From F-183 sp964627455 (GTDB taxonomy: Bacteria; Acidobacteriota; Terriglobia; Bryobacterales; Bryobacteraceae), in assembly GCA_964627455.1 (NCBI GenBank), contig CAZVKC010000019.1, positions 39,296 to 103,295 of the forward strand: DNA of 64,000 nucleotides. The letters run 5' to 3'. Within the stretch, counting starts at the first letter, position 1; every line of letters starts with the position of its first letter. The translations under genes and the position numbers were made by a program. Under the pieces are notes generated by a model. It was not told the origin of the DNA. It saw only the letters and a program-made list of their open reading frames with translations, and made no database searches. Below are positions 17,422-26,232 of this stretch, piece after piece.

Positions 17422-17439
17422 GTCACCTCATCAACAACA

Positions 17440-18744
17440 TCAGCCGTAGATGCCGCGCAGCTTGATCGCGAACTGCACGCGGTCGAGCGACAGCATGTAC
17501 GCCGCTGTGCGATTGTCGACCTTGTGCTGGTTCGCATAGGTCAGCACATCGTTGAAGCTTTCCACCATGCGCTCTTCGAGCCTGCGATTCACTTCGGCCT
17601 CAGACCAGAAGTATCCCATGCGATCCTGCACCCACTCAAAGTAAGACACGGTCACGCCGCCGGCGTTAGCAAGAATATCCGGAATCACGAACACCCGCTT
17701 TTCGGCGAGGATCGGATCCGCAAGATGCGTGGTCGGCCCGTTGGCGCCTTCGCAGATGATCCGCGCGCGAAGCTTGTGCGCGTTCTGCGTGGTGATGACG
17801 TTTTCCTTCGCCGCCGGAACCAGGACTTCGCATTCCAGGCACATCGCCTCGAAGCGATCCATGTTCTCAGCCTCGGGGAAATCGACGATCGATCCGGTTT
17901 CCTTCTTGTGGCGCATGAGCTTCTCGACGTCGATTCCGTTGGGATTGTAGACCGCGCCATCCCATTCGATGATCGAGATGATCTTGAAACCTTCGCGCTT
18001 CATCAAACGCGCGGCCATGCCGCCGACGTTGCCGAAGCCCTGGATCACCACACGCGTATCTTCAGGCTTCCACCCAAACAGCTTCAAGGCTTCCCGCGTC
18101 ACGATCAGGCATCCGCGCCCGGTCGCTTCGGCGCGTCCCCGGCTGCCGCCCAGATTCAGCGGCTTTCCCGTGACGACGGCCGTTGTCGTCTGGCGATGAT
18201 GCATGGAATAGGTGTCCATGATCCACGCCATGGTTTGTTCATTCGTATTCATGTCCGGCGCCGGGACATCTTTTTCCGGTCCGATGAATTCGATGATTTC
18301 CGATGTATACCGGCGCGTGATGCGTTCCAGTTCAAATTGCGACAACTGCGCGGGATCGCAAATCACGCCGCCTTTTCCGCCGCCGTAGGGAAGGTTCACG
18401 ACAGCGCATTTCCAAGTCATCCAGGCCGCTAATGCGCGGACCTCTTCGATCGACACATCCGGCGCGTACCGGATGCCGCCCTTTGCGGGTCCGCGGGCGA
18501 TCGAATGCTGGACTCTGTATCCTGTGAAGACCTCGATCCGGCCATCGTCCAATTGCACTGGGATGTGGACGGTAATCTCGCGGCTCGGCGACCGCAGTAC
18601 CTTTCGTATTCCATCATCGATGCGGAGTAGAGCCGCCGCACTGTCGAATCGCGCTTCGGCGGACAACTGCGGGTTGAACTCGGGATCTTCGTGAGCCGAC
18701 GCCAAATACGACGGGGATTCGGCTACGGTGGAAGCTGCACACAT
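17440..18744 (-). CDS. Glu/Leu/Phe/Val dehydrogenase (glutamate dehydrogenase)
   Basis: NAD(P)-dependent oxidative deamination of glutamate or reverse amination. From ATG 18744 the product has 434 residues, typical of hexameric GDH. Motifs: KGGIRYAPDV, the catalytic Lys in YGGGKGGVICDP, the Asp of VPAPDMNT, and a Rossmann VVIQGFGNVGGMAA. The nucleotide-binding domain ends the beta strand with IEWDGA, an acidic residue that favours NAD over NADP (inference). Longer in-frame extension to 18960 lacks family similarity and would overlap the divergent kinase. The likely RBS (GGAGG) is rather far upstream, so the exact start is uncertain. Confidence 0.92.
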   Translation of the reverse strand: MCAASTVAESPSYLASAHEDPEFNPQLSAEARFDSAAALLRIDDGIRKVLRSPSREITVHIPVQLDDGRIEVFTGYRVQHSIARGPAKGGIRYAPDVSIEEVRALAAWMTWKCAVVNLPYGGGKGGVICDPAQLSQFELERITRRYTSEIIEFIGPEKDVPAPDMNTNEQTMAWIMDTYSMHHRQTTTAVVTGKPLNLGGSRGRAEATGRGCLIVTREALKLFGWKPEDTRVVIQGFGNVGGMAARLMKREGFKIISIIEWDGAVYNPNGIDVEKLMRHKKETGSIVDFPEAENMDRFEAMCLECEVLVPAAKENVITTQNAHKLRARIICEGANGPTTHLADPILAEKRVFVIPDILANAGGVTVSYFEWVQDRMGYFWSEAEVNRRLEERMVESFNDVLTYANQHKVDNRTAAYMLSLDRVQFAIKLRGIYG

Positions 18745-18833
18745 AATGCGAAACTGACCTCCGCCTTCATTATAGGGTGCAGAGATGAGACGCAACTGAC
18801 GATCTATCTGGCTAAAGGCTGAAGGAAAAGACC

Positions 18834-20762
18834 TTGAGACTCGTTTCCAGATGGATGGACCCTCCCTGGATCTCTCAGTTAAGCAGCGAAGAACTTCAGG
18901 AACTTCGGCGGCGGGCAGATCTGGCTTTGGCGCAACGGCAATTAGCTGTCGGCGCCGCATACCTCGTGTTTTTTACTGCCTTTGTCCTCCTTTCGTCTTA
19001 CGGGACTGACCGGCGGATCCAGGCGATCGTCTTCGGCATCATGCTGGCCGCGATGACGGCTCTGCGTCTCCGCACAGCGAAACAGATCGCGGACCGGCAG
19101 GCCCGCGAATGCTCCAACCAGCGGACTCTCTACCGGGCCGGTTCCCTCGGGATCGCGTCGGTCTGGGCGCTTTTTACCTTTGACGTTCTGTATACCTACG
19201 GACAGACGGCTCCCGGATTCGTCGTCCTGGTGGGAGTCGCGGGCCTGACCAATGGCGCCACCTCGGCGTTGTGCATGGACCTCCGCCTGGCCCTTGCCTA
19301 TATGGCCGTGATGATGGCGCCCGTGTTCGTGTTTGCCGCGTCGCCGGAGCCGGGCTCACTGATGGTCCTGGCCATGGCTGCGATCTACCTGGCATTCCTG
19401 GCAAACCTCAGCCGCAGGCAGAACTTCGCCATCCTGAACGCATTCCACGACAACATGCGCCTCGAGGTGCAGGCCCGCGAACTGTTGCGGGCCAAGGAAA
19501 TGGCGGAAGCGGCGACGGTGGCCAAGGGCCGCTTTCTCGCCGCGATGAGCCATGAAATTCGCACCCCGCTCAGCGGCGTCATCGGTCTGCTCAACGTGCT
19601 CTCCGAAACCCAGCTCAACCAGCAGCAGCAGGAGTTGACGCGTTCGATTCAGCACTCGGGCGAGATGCTACTGGCGATCGTCAACGACATCCTGGATTAT
19701 TCGAAGATCAACGCGGGCAAACTGGTGTTGGAAAACGCGCCGTTCGAAATCCGAACAGTGGTCAACGGGCTGATCGAACCCCATCGCCGCCTCGCGAACC
19801 TCAAGGGCGTGATCCTCGAATCCCACGTGTCTTCGGCCGTACCCCAGTGGATCGAGGGGGATCCGACCCGTCTGAAACAGGTTCTCAACAATCTGGTGCA
19901 CAACTCGGTCAAGTTCACGCAGCAAGGCAAGATTCAGGTACTTACCCATCTGGAGGGCTCGAGGATCCGTTTCTCGGTGCGCGACAGCGGAATCGGCATC
20001 GAGCGCGAAGCACTGCCCCGGCTGTTCGAGGAATTCTCCCAGGCCGATCAGTCGACCACGAGGCGCTTCGGCGGCACCGGCCTGGGGTTGACGATCTGCA
20101 AAAAACTGGTCGAGGCCATGGGCGGCGAGATTGGCGTCGATTCGGAAGCGGGAAAGGGATCTCTGTTCTGGTTCGCGCTGCCTGTGCGCGTGGCGAGTCC
20201 CGCTGCGGTGCAGGCGACCATCTCGCAGAAAGTGCCTTCACGCCGCCTGCGGATCCTGATCGCGGAAGACAACGAAGTCAACCAGCGGATCATCCGCCAC
20301 GCCGTCGAAAAACTGGGGCACGAAGCGGGGCTTGCCGTCAGCGGCGCGGATGCTATCGCAAAATTCCATGCCGGAGAGTTCGACCTGATCCTGATGGATT
20401 GCCAGATGCCAGGGATGGATGGCATGGAGGCCACGCGGCACATTCGTCAGTCCAGTCCGCGCGGCTGGGCTATCCCGATCATCGCCGTGACCGCCAACGC
20501 GTTCGCGGAAGATCGCGAAGCGTGCCTCGCAGCCGGCATGACGGACCATATCGGCAAGCCGGTCCAGTTGAACGTCCTGCATGCCGTCATCGAACGGAGC
20601 ATGGGTATTCTGGAGAAATGCAGTTACGTAGAAGGCTCTTTCTCGCGGAGCTTGGGGGCGCTTTCGCATTCGCCGCAGCAGCTACAGCCGCTCATGCGGG
20701 GATTTTCGGGGGCTTCGGCGGCTCGCGGCCCCGCTGCGCCGGAATCCACTTCCGGCGACTGA
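18834..20762 (+). CDS. Hybrid histidine kinase with C-terminal receiver
   Basis: 642 residues. Residues ~38-190 form about six membrane helices as sensor region without periplasmic domain. Then a HisKA dimerisation helix with phospho-acceptor His240 (FLAAMSHEIRTPLSG), a HATPase domain (NNLVHNSVKFTQQG, VRDSGIGIERE, FGGTGLGLTICKKLV) and a receiver (~470-595) with AEDNEVNQ, LILMDCQMPGMDG and GKPV. A TTG start at 18834 has the RBS AAGGAAAAG; ATG 18855 lacks one. The last ~50 residues after the receiver are Ser/Ala/Pro-rich and their DNA also encodes the start of the next gene in another frame. Downstream target unknown. Confidence 0.92.
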   Translation: MRLVSRWMDPPWISQLSSEELQELRRRADLALAQRQLAVGAAYLVFFTAFVLLSSYGTDRRIQAIVFGIMLAAMTALRLRTAKQIADRQARECSNQRTLYRAGSLGIASVWALFTFDVLYTYGQTAPGFVVLVGVAGLTNGATSALCMDLRLALAYMAVMMAPVFVFAASPEPGSLMVLAMAAIYLAFLANLSRRQNFAILNAFHDNMRLEVQARELLRAKEMAEAATVAKGRFLAAMSHEIRTPLSGVIGLLNVLSETQLNQQQQELTRSIQHSGEMLLAIVNDILDYSKINAGKLVLENAPFEIRTVVNGLIEPHRRLANLKGVILESHVSSAVPQWIEGDPTRLKQVLNNLVHNSVKFTQQGKIQVLTHLEGSRIRFSVRDSGIGIEREALPRLFEEFSQADQSTTRRFGGTGLGLTICKKLVEAMGGEIGVDSEAGKGSLFWFALPVRVASPAAVQATISQKVPSRRLRILIAEDNEVNQRIIRHAVEKLGHEAGLAVSGADAIAKFHAGEFDLILMDCQMPGMDGMEATRHIRQSSPRGWAIPIIAVTANAFAEDREACLAAGMTDHIGKPVQLNVLHAVIERSMGILEKCSYVEGSFSRSLGALSHSPQQLQPLMRGFSGASAARGPAAPESTSGD

Positions 20763-21397
20763 CACGGGCAACTCACGGCGGCAACCGCCGATACCTTCAC
20801 ATCCACGGCGACGAAACGACGGCGCGCGAAGTCCTCACCGCGCACATGGGATCTTCCGGCAAGGGTAAAGGAGTCGCGTATCTTGTCGAGAATTCGATGC
20901 GCCTGGTTCCGTTCCGCGGCGGCCGCCTCGACCCCAACCGCATGTTCTCGAACGAAGGCGCCGAACGCAATCTCACGGCCCTGAATCCCGATTGGAGGAC
21001 GCACCAGGTTCTGAACGGCGTCACGTATCTGGGACATCACCGCCACGAGTTGATCAACCGCCTCGTTCCGCCGGCGGGCGGCCTCATCATCGCACTGCAC
21101 AACAACCAGCGGGGATACTCCGTGCAGACCGAGGTCCCGATCTCGGACGCGGTCGCGCTCAACGATCCCGATCATCCAAACGATTTCGGCCTGGTCACCG
21201 ATCCCGCGGATTTCGCGATTCTCAAGAACGGCAAATACAACGTCGTACTGCAGGCGCAGCCCAAAGGCGCCGAAGACGGATCGTTCTCGCGTCTCGCCGT
21301 CCGCCTGGGCGTCCGCTACGTGAACCTCGAGGCCGCCATCGGAAACCTCGACAAGCAAACCGCAATGCTGAACTGGGTCGAAGAAGCGCTCGGTTAA
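20618..21397 (+). CDS. Secreted M14-like zinc hydrolase (carboxypeptidase/AstE-like fold)
   Basis: 259 residues from ATG 20618, RBS GGAG. The N-terminus MQLRRRLFLAELGGAFAFAA.. is a signal peptide ending near AHA. Candidate metal and substrate residues follow M14 order: HGDE (HxxE zinc pair) in HIHGDETTAREVL, RLDPNRMFS resembling the D-x-NR-x-F motif, ALHNNQRG for the third zinc ligand, and a late Glu in YVNLEAAIG. Specific family not recognised with certainty; assignment is by motif order. It starts inside the hybrid kinase gene, overlapping by 145 nt in a different frame, and converges on pta with a 4-bp overlap. Confidence 0.6.
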   Translation: MQLRRRLFLAELGGAFAFAAAATAAHAGIFGGFGGSRPRCAGIHFRRLTRATHGGNRRYLHIHGDETTAREVLTAHMGSSGKGKGVAYLVENSMRLVPFRGGRLDPNRMFSNEGAERNLTALNPDWRTHQVLNGVTYLGHHRHELINRLVPPAGGLIIALHNNQRGYSVQTEVPISDAVALNDPDHPNDFGLVTDPADFAILKNGKYNVVLQAQPKGAEDGSFSRLAVRLGVRYVNLEAAIGNLDKQTAMLNWVEEALG

Positions 21398-22398
21398 TCG
21401 ACGGCCTGCGCCGCCGTGACGATTGCCGTGACATAAATGTCCTCGGCGGAACATCCGCGCGAGAGGTCGTTGGCCGGCTTGGCGAGTCCCTGCAGGAACG
21501 GTCCGAACGCCGCGGCGCCGCCCAGGCGTTCCACCAGCTTGTACCCGATGTTGCCGCTGGCGATGTCGGGGAAGATCAGCACATTGGCGCGTCCCGCAAC
21601 CGTCGAACCCGGCGCCTTCGAGGATCCGATGTGCGGAACCAGCGCCGCGTCGGCCTGCATCTCGCCGTCGATATGGAGTTCCGGCGCGCGTTCGCGGGCG
21701 ATGCGCAACGCTTCCTGCACCTTGTCGACGAATGGATGTTTCGCGCTGCCTTTGGTGCTGAACGACAGCAGCGCCACGGTGGGATCCGCGGCGGACAGCG
21801 CGCGGTAGGTCGCGGCGGAAGCAATCGCGATTTCGGCCAGTTCAACCGGATTCGGATCAATCACAATCGCGCAATCGCCGAACGCCAGCACCCCGTTGGT
21901 CCCGTAGGCGTTGTCGCGCACGCAAACCACCATGATGCTCGACACCGTCTTCACGCCGGGCTTCGTCCCGATACAGTGAAACGCCGCGCGAACTGTTTCG
22001 CCCGTCGTATTCGCAGCGCCGCCGACAAAGCCGTCCGCAGCGCCGGACCCAACCATTAGCGTTCCAAAATAGAGCGGCTTGCGCGCGACTTCGGCCGCCT
22101 CGACTTCGGTTACGCCCTTGGCGCGCCGGCGCTCGTAGTACATCGCCGCGTACTTCTTGCCGTCCGGGCACGTCGCGGGATCGATGAACTTTACGCCTGC
22201 AGGCGGGTTCTCCGACGGGGCCTTCGCGAGCAGGATCGGATCCAGGATCCCTTCCGCCGCCAGGCGCGTGGCGGCTTCGATCACGCGAGGATCCGAGCCC
22301 TCGGGAAATACGATCCTCTTCTTTCTCGGAAGTCCGCGCAATGACTTCGCGTGCCGCTCCAAAAATGTAATCGCTGATTCAGGAAGAGAGGATGCCAT
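21394..22398 (-). CDS. pta: Phosphate acetyltransferase
   Basis: Acetyl-CoA + phosphate = acetyl phosphate + CoA. Motifs: RIVFPEGSDPRVIEAA at the start, GSGAADGFVGGAANTTGETVRA, SFSTKGSAKHPFVDKV, HIDGEMQADAAL and NVLIFPDIASGNIGYKLVERLGGA, all standard for the Pta catalytic domain. 334 residues from ATG 22398, so it is the short form without the DRTGG regulatory region. No ackA is adjacent. The final codons overlap the convergent M14-like gene. Confidence 0.92.
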   Translation of the reverse strand: MASSLPESAITFLERHAKSLRGLPRKKRIVFPEGSDPRVIEAATRLAAEGILDPILLAKAPSENPPAGVKFIDPATCPDGKKYAAMYYERRRAKGVTEVEAAEVARKPLYFGTLMVGSGAADGFVGGAANTTGETVRAAFHCIGTKPGVKTVSSIMVVCVRDNAYGTNGVLAFGDCAIVIDPNPVELAEIAIASAATYRALSAADPTVALLSFSTKGSAKHPFVDKVQEALRIARERAPELHIDGEMQADAALVPHIGSSKAPGSTVAGRANVLIFPDIASGNIGYKLVERLGGAAAFGPFLQGLAKPANDLSRGCSAEDIYVTAIVTAAQAVD

Positions 22399-22437
22399 AA
22401 ACCACCATTTTCTCACCGGACCTGCGGGTTACAATGC

Positions 22438-22917
22438 ATGGTCATGAAGGGCAATCCGAAAGTCATCGAAGAATTGAACCACGCATTGCGTGAGGAACTC
22501 ACCGCGATCAATCAGTATTTCATCCATGCCGAGATGTGTGAGAACTTCGGCTACGAGCGGTTGTCGAAGTACATCAAGAAGCAGTCGATCGGCGAGATGA
22601 AACACGCCGAAAAGCTGATCGAGCGGATCCTGTTCCTGGACGGCACTCCGTCGATGGAGCCCATGGCCTTGAACATCGGCCAGACTGTGAAGCAGATGAT
22701 CGAGAACGATCTCGCCCTGGAAATCAACGCTGTTGCGATGTACAACAAGGCTGTCGCCGTCGCGCGGGCGGAAAACGACAACGGGTCGCGCGAACTGCTC
22801 GAGAAGCTGGTGATGGACGAAGAAGAGCACGTCGACTGGCTCGAAGCGCAGGTCCACCAGATGAAGGAAATGGGTTACGAGCGCTACCTGATCATGCAGG
22901 TCGGCGAAGAAGATTAA
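22438..22917 (+). CDS. bfr: Bacterioferritin
   Basis: Iron storage, 24-mer in cytoplasm. The four-helix bundle has the ferroxidase residues in LREELTAINQY, EMKHAEK, LALEINAV and DEEEHVDWLE, and the haem-ligand Met in GEMKHAEKLIERILFL. 159 residues from ATG 22438, or 157 from ATG 22444, which gives the usual MKGNPKVIEELN start; neither has a clear RBS. Nothing truncated. It diverges from pta and is followed 18 bp later by the isochorismatase-GrpB fusion in the same direction. Confidence 0.95.
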   Translation: MVMKGNPKVIEELNHALREELTAINQYFIHAEMCENFGYERLSKYIKKQSIGEMKHAEKLIERILFLDGTPSMEPMALNIGQTVKQMIENDLALEINAVAMYNKAVAVARAENDNGSRELLEKLVMDEEEHVDWLEAQVHQMKEMGYERYLIMQVGEED

Positions 22918-22935
22918 CGCGGGAGTCTGAGTCCC

Positions 22936-24003
22936 ATGGCCGCGCTGATCGTCATCGACATGCAGAGGGCGATCGACGCGGCCTACTGGGCGGCGCACGG
23001 TCCCCGCAACAACCGCAATGCGGAGGAAACGGGACAACGGCTTCTCGCCGCCTGGCGCAGGCAGGGTATGCCTGTCTTCCACGTCCGCCACGATTCCGTG
23101 GAGCCGCAATCGTCCTACCGTCCCGGGCAACCTGGCAATGAGTTCAAGCCCGGATTCGAACCTCTTCCGCACGAACCCGTCATCCCCAAGCACACCGGCA
23201 GCGCCTTCACGAACACAGCGCTTGAAAGCCTCCCCCGCGAAGCCGGCATTGAGGATCTCACCGTTTTCGGCGTCATCACCAACAACTCCGTGGAAACCAC
23301 GGTGCGCCATGCCGCCACTCTCGGCTTCCGCGTGCGCCTCGTTGAGGACGCCTGTTTCACCTTCGGCAAACGCGATCCCTTTACCGGCGCGACGTATCCC
23401 GCGGAAACCGTTCACGCGCTGTCCCTCGCAAACCTCGACGGCGAATACGCGACCATCGCCACGGCTGCCGAAATCCTGACGGAAATCCCCGGCGAGCCGT
23501 TGATCCTGCCGTATTTTGAGCGTCCCGCATCATTCCGCGAGCACGACCCACGAATGCTGGCAGCCGCCGCGCGGATCCCCGGCTTCGAGCACGCCGGATC
23601 CACGTCGGTCCCTGGCTGTCCCGGCAAAGGGATCCTCGACGGCATCGTCGCCTATGAACCCGGCACGCTCGCCACCACCGTCGCCCGCCTGCGCGCGCTC
23701 GGATTTCAGAAGCAGCCGGGCCGCGATCCCTGGCCGGACTCGCGTCCCATGCTGGTCGGCGCCATCGCGCATGAAGGCGCGATCTTCCGCATCCACGCCC
23801 ACGTGCTTGAAGCGGGATGCAGCGAGATCCAGGAAATGCGCGCCTTTCGCGATCACCTGCGTGCAGACGCGGCACTGCTCGACGCCTACGCCGCGGCCAA
23901 GCGGTCGATCGTCGATGCCGGTATCACGGATTCGCTGGATTATTGTGAACGGAAAGGAGAGTTCGTGTCGAACTTTCTCGCAAACTGGCGAGCCTCGCGC
24001 TAG
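22936..24003 (+). CDS. Isochorismatase-like domain fused to GrpB/UPF0157 nucleotidyltransferase-like domain
   Basis: 355 residues. Residues 1-~190 are a cysteine-hydrolase (isochorismatase-like) domain: Asp8 in VIDMQ, Lys85 in VIPKHTGSAF and the strand FGVITNNSVETTVRHA. The usual catalytic Cys of NNCVETT is Ser118 here (TCC at 23287), while Asp and Lys are kept. Residues ~195-355 are a GrpB-type domain with HAGSTSVPGCPGKGILDGIV and FRIHAHVLEAG, and a YAAAKR helix. Fusion of the two is unusual. The first domain may have lost hydrolase activity or use Ser. The 3' end overlaps the convergent kinase-TPR gene by 80 bp. Role unknown. Confidence 0.85.
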   Translation: MAALIVIDMQRAIDAAYWAAHGPRNNRNAEETGQRLLAAWRRQGMPVFHVRHDSVEPQSSYRPGQPGNEFKPGFEPLPHEPVIPKHTGSAFTNTALESLPREAGIEDLTVFGVITNNSVETTVRHAATLGFRVRLVEDACFTFGKRDPFTGATYPAETVHALSLANLDGEYATIATAAEILTEIPGEPLILPYFERPASFREHDPRMLAAAARIPGFEHAGSTSVPGCPGKGILDGIVAYEPGTLATTVARLRALGFQKQPGRDPWPDSRPMLVGAIAHEGAIFRIHAHVLEAGCSEIQEMRAFRDHLRADAALLDAYAAAKRSIVDAGITDSLDYCERKGEFVSNFLANWRASR

Positions 24004-26182
24004 CCTTGCTCTGGTTCGGACCCGGATCCGCCGCCGCGGCCGACACCAGCAAGCTCTCGGCCTCGGACAGGATCCCGTTCTTCTCGCACCAGTCCGCAAG
24101 CTTCAGTTGCGCGCCTGCCGTCAGGTTGTGACGTGCGCCCAGTCTCTCGAGACGGATCGACAGAACATCCCGCAAGAGCCGCCCCGCGTCCTGCTCCCGT
24201 CCGGTCTCGCGATAGAGACCAGCGAGATCCGCCTCGATGAAGGAGACTTCCGTCGCTCGCGGCCCGCGCGCCTGACGCTGGATCTGCAGGGACTCCATCT
24301 GCGCTTTCTCCGCCTCGTCAAACCGCTTCACGGCGCGTAACGAATTGCCGTAGTGATTGAGCAGGCGGGCCAGATCCGGATTGTCGCCCTTGTACATCTC
24401 ACGCCCGATCGCAACAGCCTGCTCCGTCAGGCGAACTGCTTCCTCCGCGCGCCCGCGCTGCAAAGCGATCTGGCTCAACTGCCCAAGGCTCGAGGCCACT
24501 CGCGGATGTTTCGGACCCCAAATCCGTTTGCGAATCTCCAGCGCCTCCTCGAAGCACCGGGCCGCGCCATCCAGATCTCCCTTGTCGCGCAGGATGTTGC
24601 CGAGGTTCCCCAACGAGAGCGCGAGAAGGCTCGGCTCCGGCCCTGTTCTTCGAATCGAAACCGCTTCACGAAAAACGCTCTCCGCCTCTTCGAGCCTGCC
24701 GCGAATCTGCAGCAGGATCCCGAGAATGTTCAGCGTATCCGACACGTCGAAGTGCCTGGCGCCCAGGGCCGCCTTTCGGATCGCCAGCGAACGCCGCGCC
24801 GCGACTTCCGCCTCGTCGTAACGCTGCCGCTCGCGCAGCAGGTCGGCAAGCCGCACCAGGTTCCGGCCCACTTCCGGCGATGCGCTGCCGTACACTTCCT
24901 CATGCAAACGCACAGCCAGTTCACAGAGCGGTTGCGCCTGCTCATATGCGCCCAGTTGCCGGTAAATGTCCCCGATCCTCTCGGCCAGCGCGGCGCGCGT
25001 TCGCGGCTGGTGATGCAGTTTGTCGCCCAACAACTGCCGGGCCGCCTCGTCCAACAGCAGCCTTGCTTCGAGCGAACGCTGCTGATTGTCGCGGCTGGAA
25101 TTGGGATTCGTTGTATCCAGCAGTTCCGCGAGAAACGTCGTGGCCGTCGCCGCGGCATCGCGTTCCACGCGCAGGTCGCGGACCACCAGGGCCAGCGACA
25201 CAGCCGACACGATCAGCACCGCCGCCAGCGCCACCGTCAACGCGGCCGCAATCCGGTGCCGCCGCAGAAACTTCTCCGCCCGATACTGCCAGTTGCCGCT
25301 GCGGGCCCGAACCGGATATCCAGCCAGATACAACTGCACGTCCGCCGCCAGATCCTGCACCGAAAGGTATCGGGATTCCGGCTCCTTGCGCAGCGCCTTG
25401 AGGATGATGCAATCGATATCGCCGGGTATGGATGCGTCGAGCGACGAAGGGGCCGGCGGCTCGACTTCGCAAACCCGTTTGCCGAATTCGACGACGTTCA
25501 AATTGTCGACGGGATGCGGCAGCGAGTCCGTCACCAGAAAGTACAGCAGCGCGCCCAGCGAGTAGATGTCGGACGCCGTGCTGACGCGCTCGCCGCGAAA
25601 CTGCTCGGGACTCGCGAATTCCGGCGTCATCAGATGCACGCCGGCCCGCGTTTCCTGCTGCCCGTCCATACCGAGCAGTTCCGGCCGCAACAGCTTGGCG
25701 ATGCCGAAGTCCAGCAGTACGGGCGTATTGTGCTCGGTGACGAGAATGTTGTCGGGCTTGATGTCGCGATGGACAATCAGATTGCGATGCGCGTATTCCA
25801 CCGCTTCGCACACCTGCACGAACAGGTGCAACTTCTCGCGAAGTCCCGCGCGTTGCGCTTTGCAGTGCGTGTGGATCGGTTCGCCGTCCACCTGCTCCAT
25901 GACGACAAACGGCGTACCTTCAGCAGTCACGCCGCCGTCGAGGATCCTCGAAATGTTGGGATGGTTCAGGGCAGCCAGAATCCGGCGCTCCGCTTCCATG
26001 CGAGCCACCAGTTCCGCGGGACTTCGATGCGCGCGAATCAGCTTGAGCGCAACCCTGCGCCGGTACAGTCCATCCGCACGGATCGCGGAATACACGTCAC
26101 CCATTCCGCCCGATCCGAGCTTGCTCAGAATGCGGTATCCGCCTATCACGTCGCCGGTCCTGACTGACGCTACGACTTCCAT
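23924..26182 (-). CDS. Ser/Thr protein kinase with C-terminal TPR array
   Basis: 752 residues. Kinase domain ~14-290: Gly loop LGSGGMGDVY, ALKLIRAH, catalytic VHRDIKPDN, LLDFGIAKL and TPEFASPEQF. One membrane helix (IAAALTVALAAVLIVSAVSLALVV, ~310-335) is followed by about eight TPR units (~380-740), e.g. SLALSLGNLGNILRDKGDLDGAARCFEEAL style repeats. Start ATG 26182 has RBS GAGGAAGGA. This kinase-TM-TPR layout is common in acidobacteria and planctomycetes and places the TPR sensor outside the cytoplasm. All catalytic residues are intact. Its end overlaps the convergent isochorismatase-GrpB gene by 80 bp. Confidence 0.92.
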   Translation of the reverse strand: MEVVASVRTGDVIGGYRILSKLGSGGMGDVYSAIRADGLYRRRVALKLIRAHRSPAELVARMEAERRILAALNHPNISRILDGGVTAEGTPFVVMEQVDGEPIHTHCKAQRAGLREKLHLFVQVCEAVEYAHRNLIVHRDIKPDNILVTEHNTPVLLDFGIAKLLRPELLGMDGQQETRAGVHLMTPEFASPEQFRGERVSTASDIYSLGALLYFLVTDSLPHPVDNLNVVEFGKRVCEVEPPAPSSLDASIPGDIDCIILKALRKEPESRYLSVQDLAADVQLYLAGYPVRARSGNWQYRAEKFLRRHRIAAALTVALAAVLIVSAVSLALVVRDLRVERDAAATATTFLAELLDTTNPNSSRDNQQRSLEARLLLDEAARQLLGDKLHHQPRTRAALAERIGDIYRQLGAYEQAQPLCELAVRLHEEVYGSASPEVGRNLVRLADLLRERQRYDEAEVAARRSLAIRKAALGARHFDVSDTLNILGILLQIRGRLEEAESVFREAVSIRRTGPEPSLLALSLGNLGNILRDKGDLDGAARCFEEALEIRKRIWGPKHPRVASSLGQLSQIALQRGRAEEAVRLTEQAVAIGREMYKGDNPDLARLLNHYGNSLRAVKRFDEAEKAQMESLQIQRQARGPRATEVSFIEADLAGLYRETGREQDAGRLLRDVLSIRLERLGARHNLTAGAQLKLADWCEKNGILSEAESLLVSAAAADPGPNQSKASARLASLRESSTRTLLSVHNNPANP

Positions 26183-26232
26183 GGTCCTTCCTCTCTATTT
26201 CGGAAGGAAGGTCACATTTCTATAGCTGAAAT

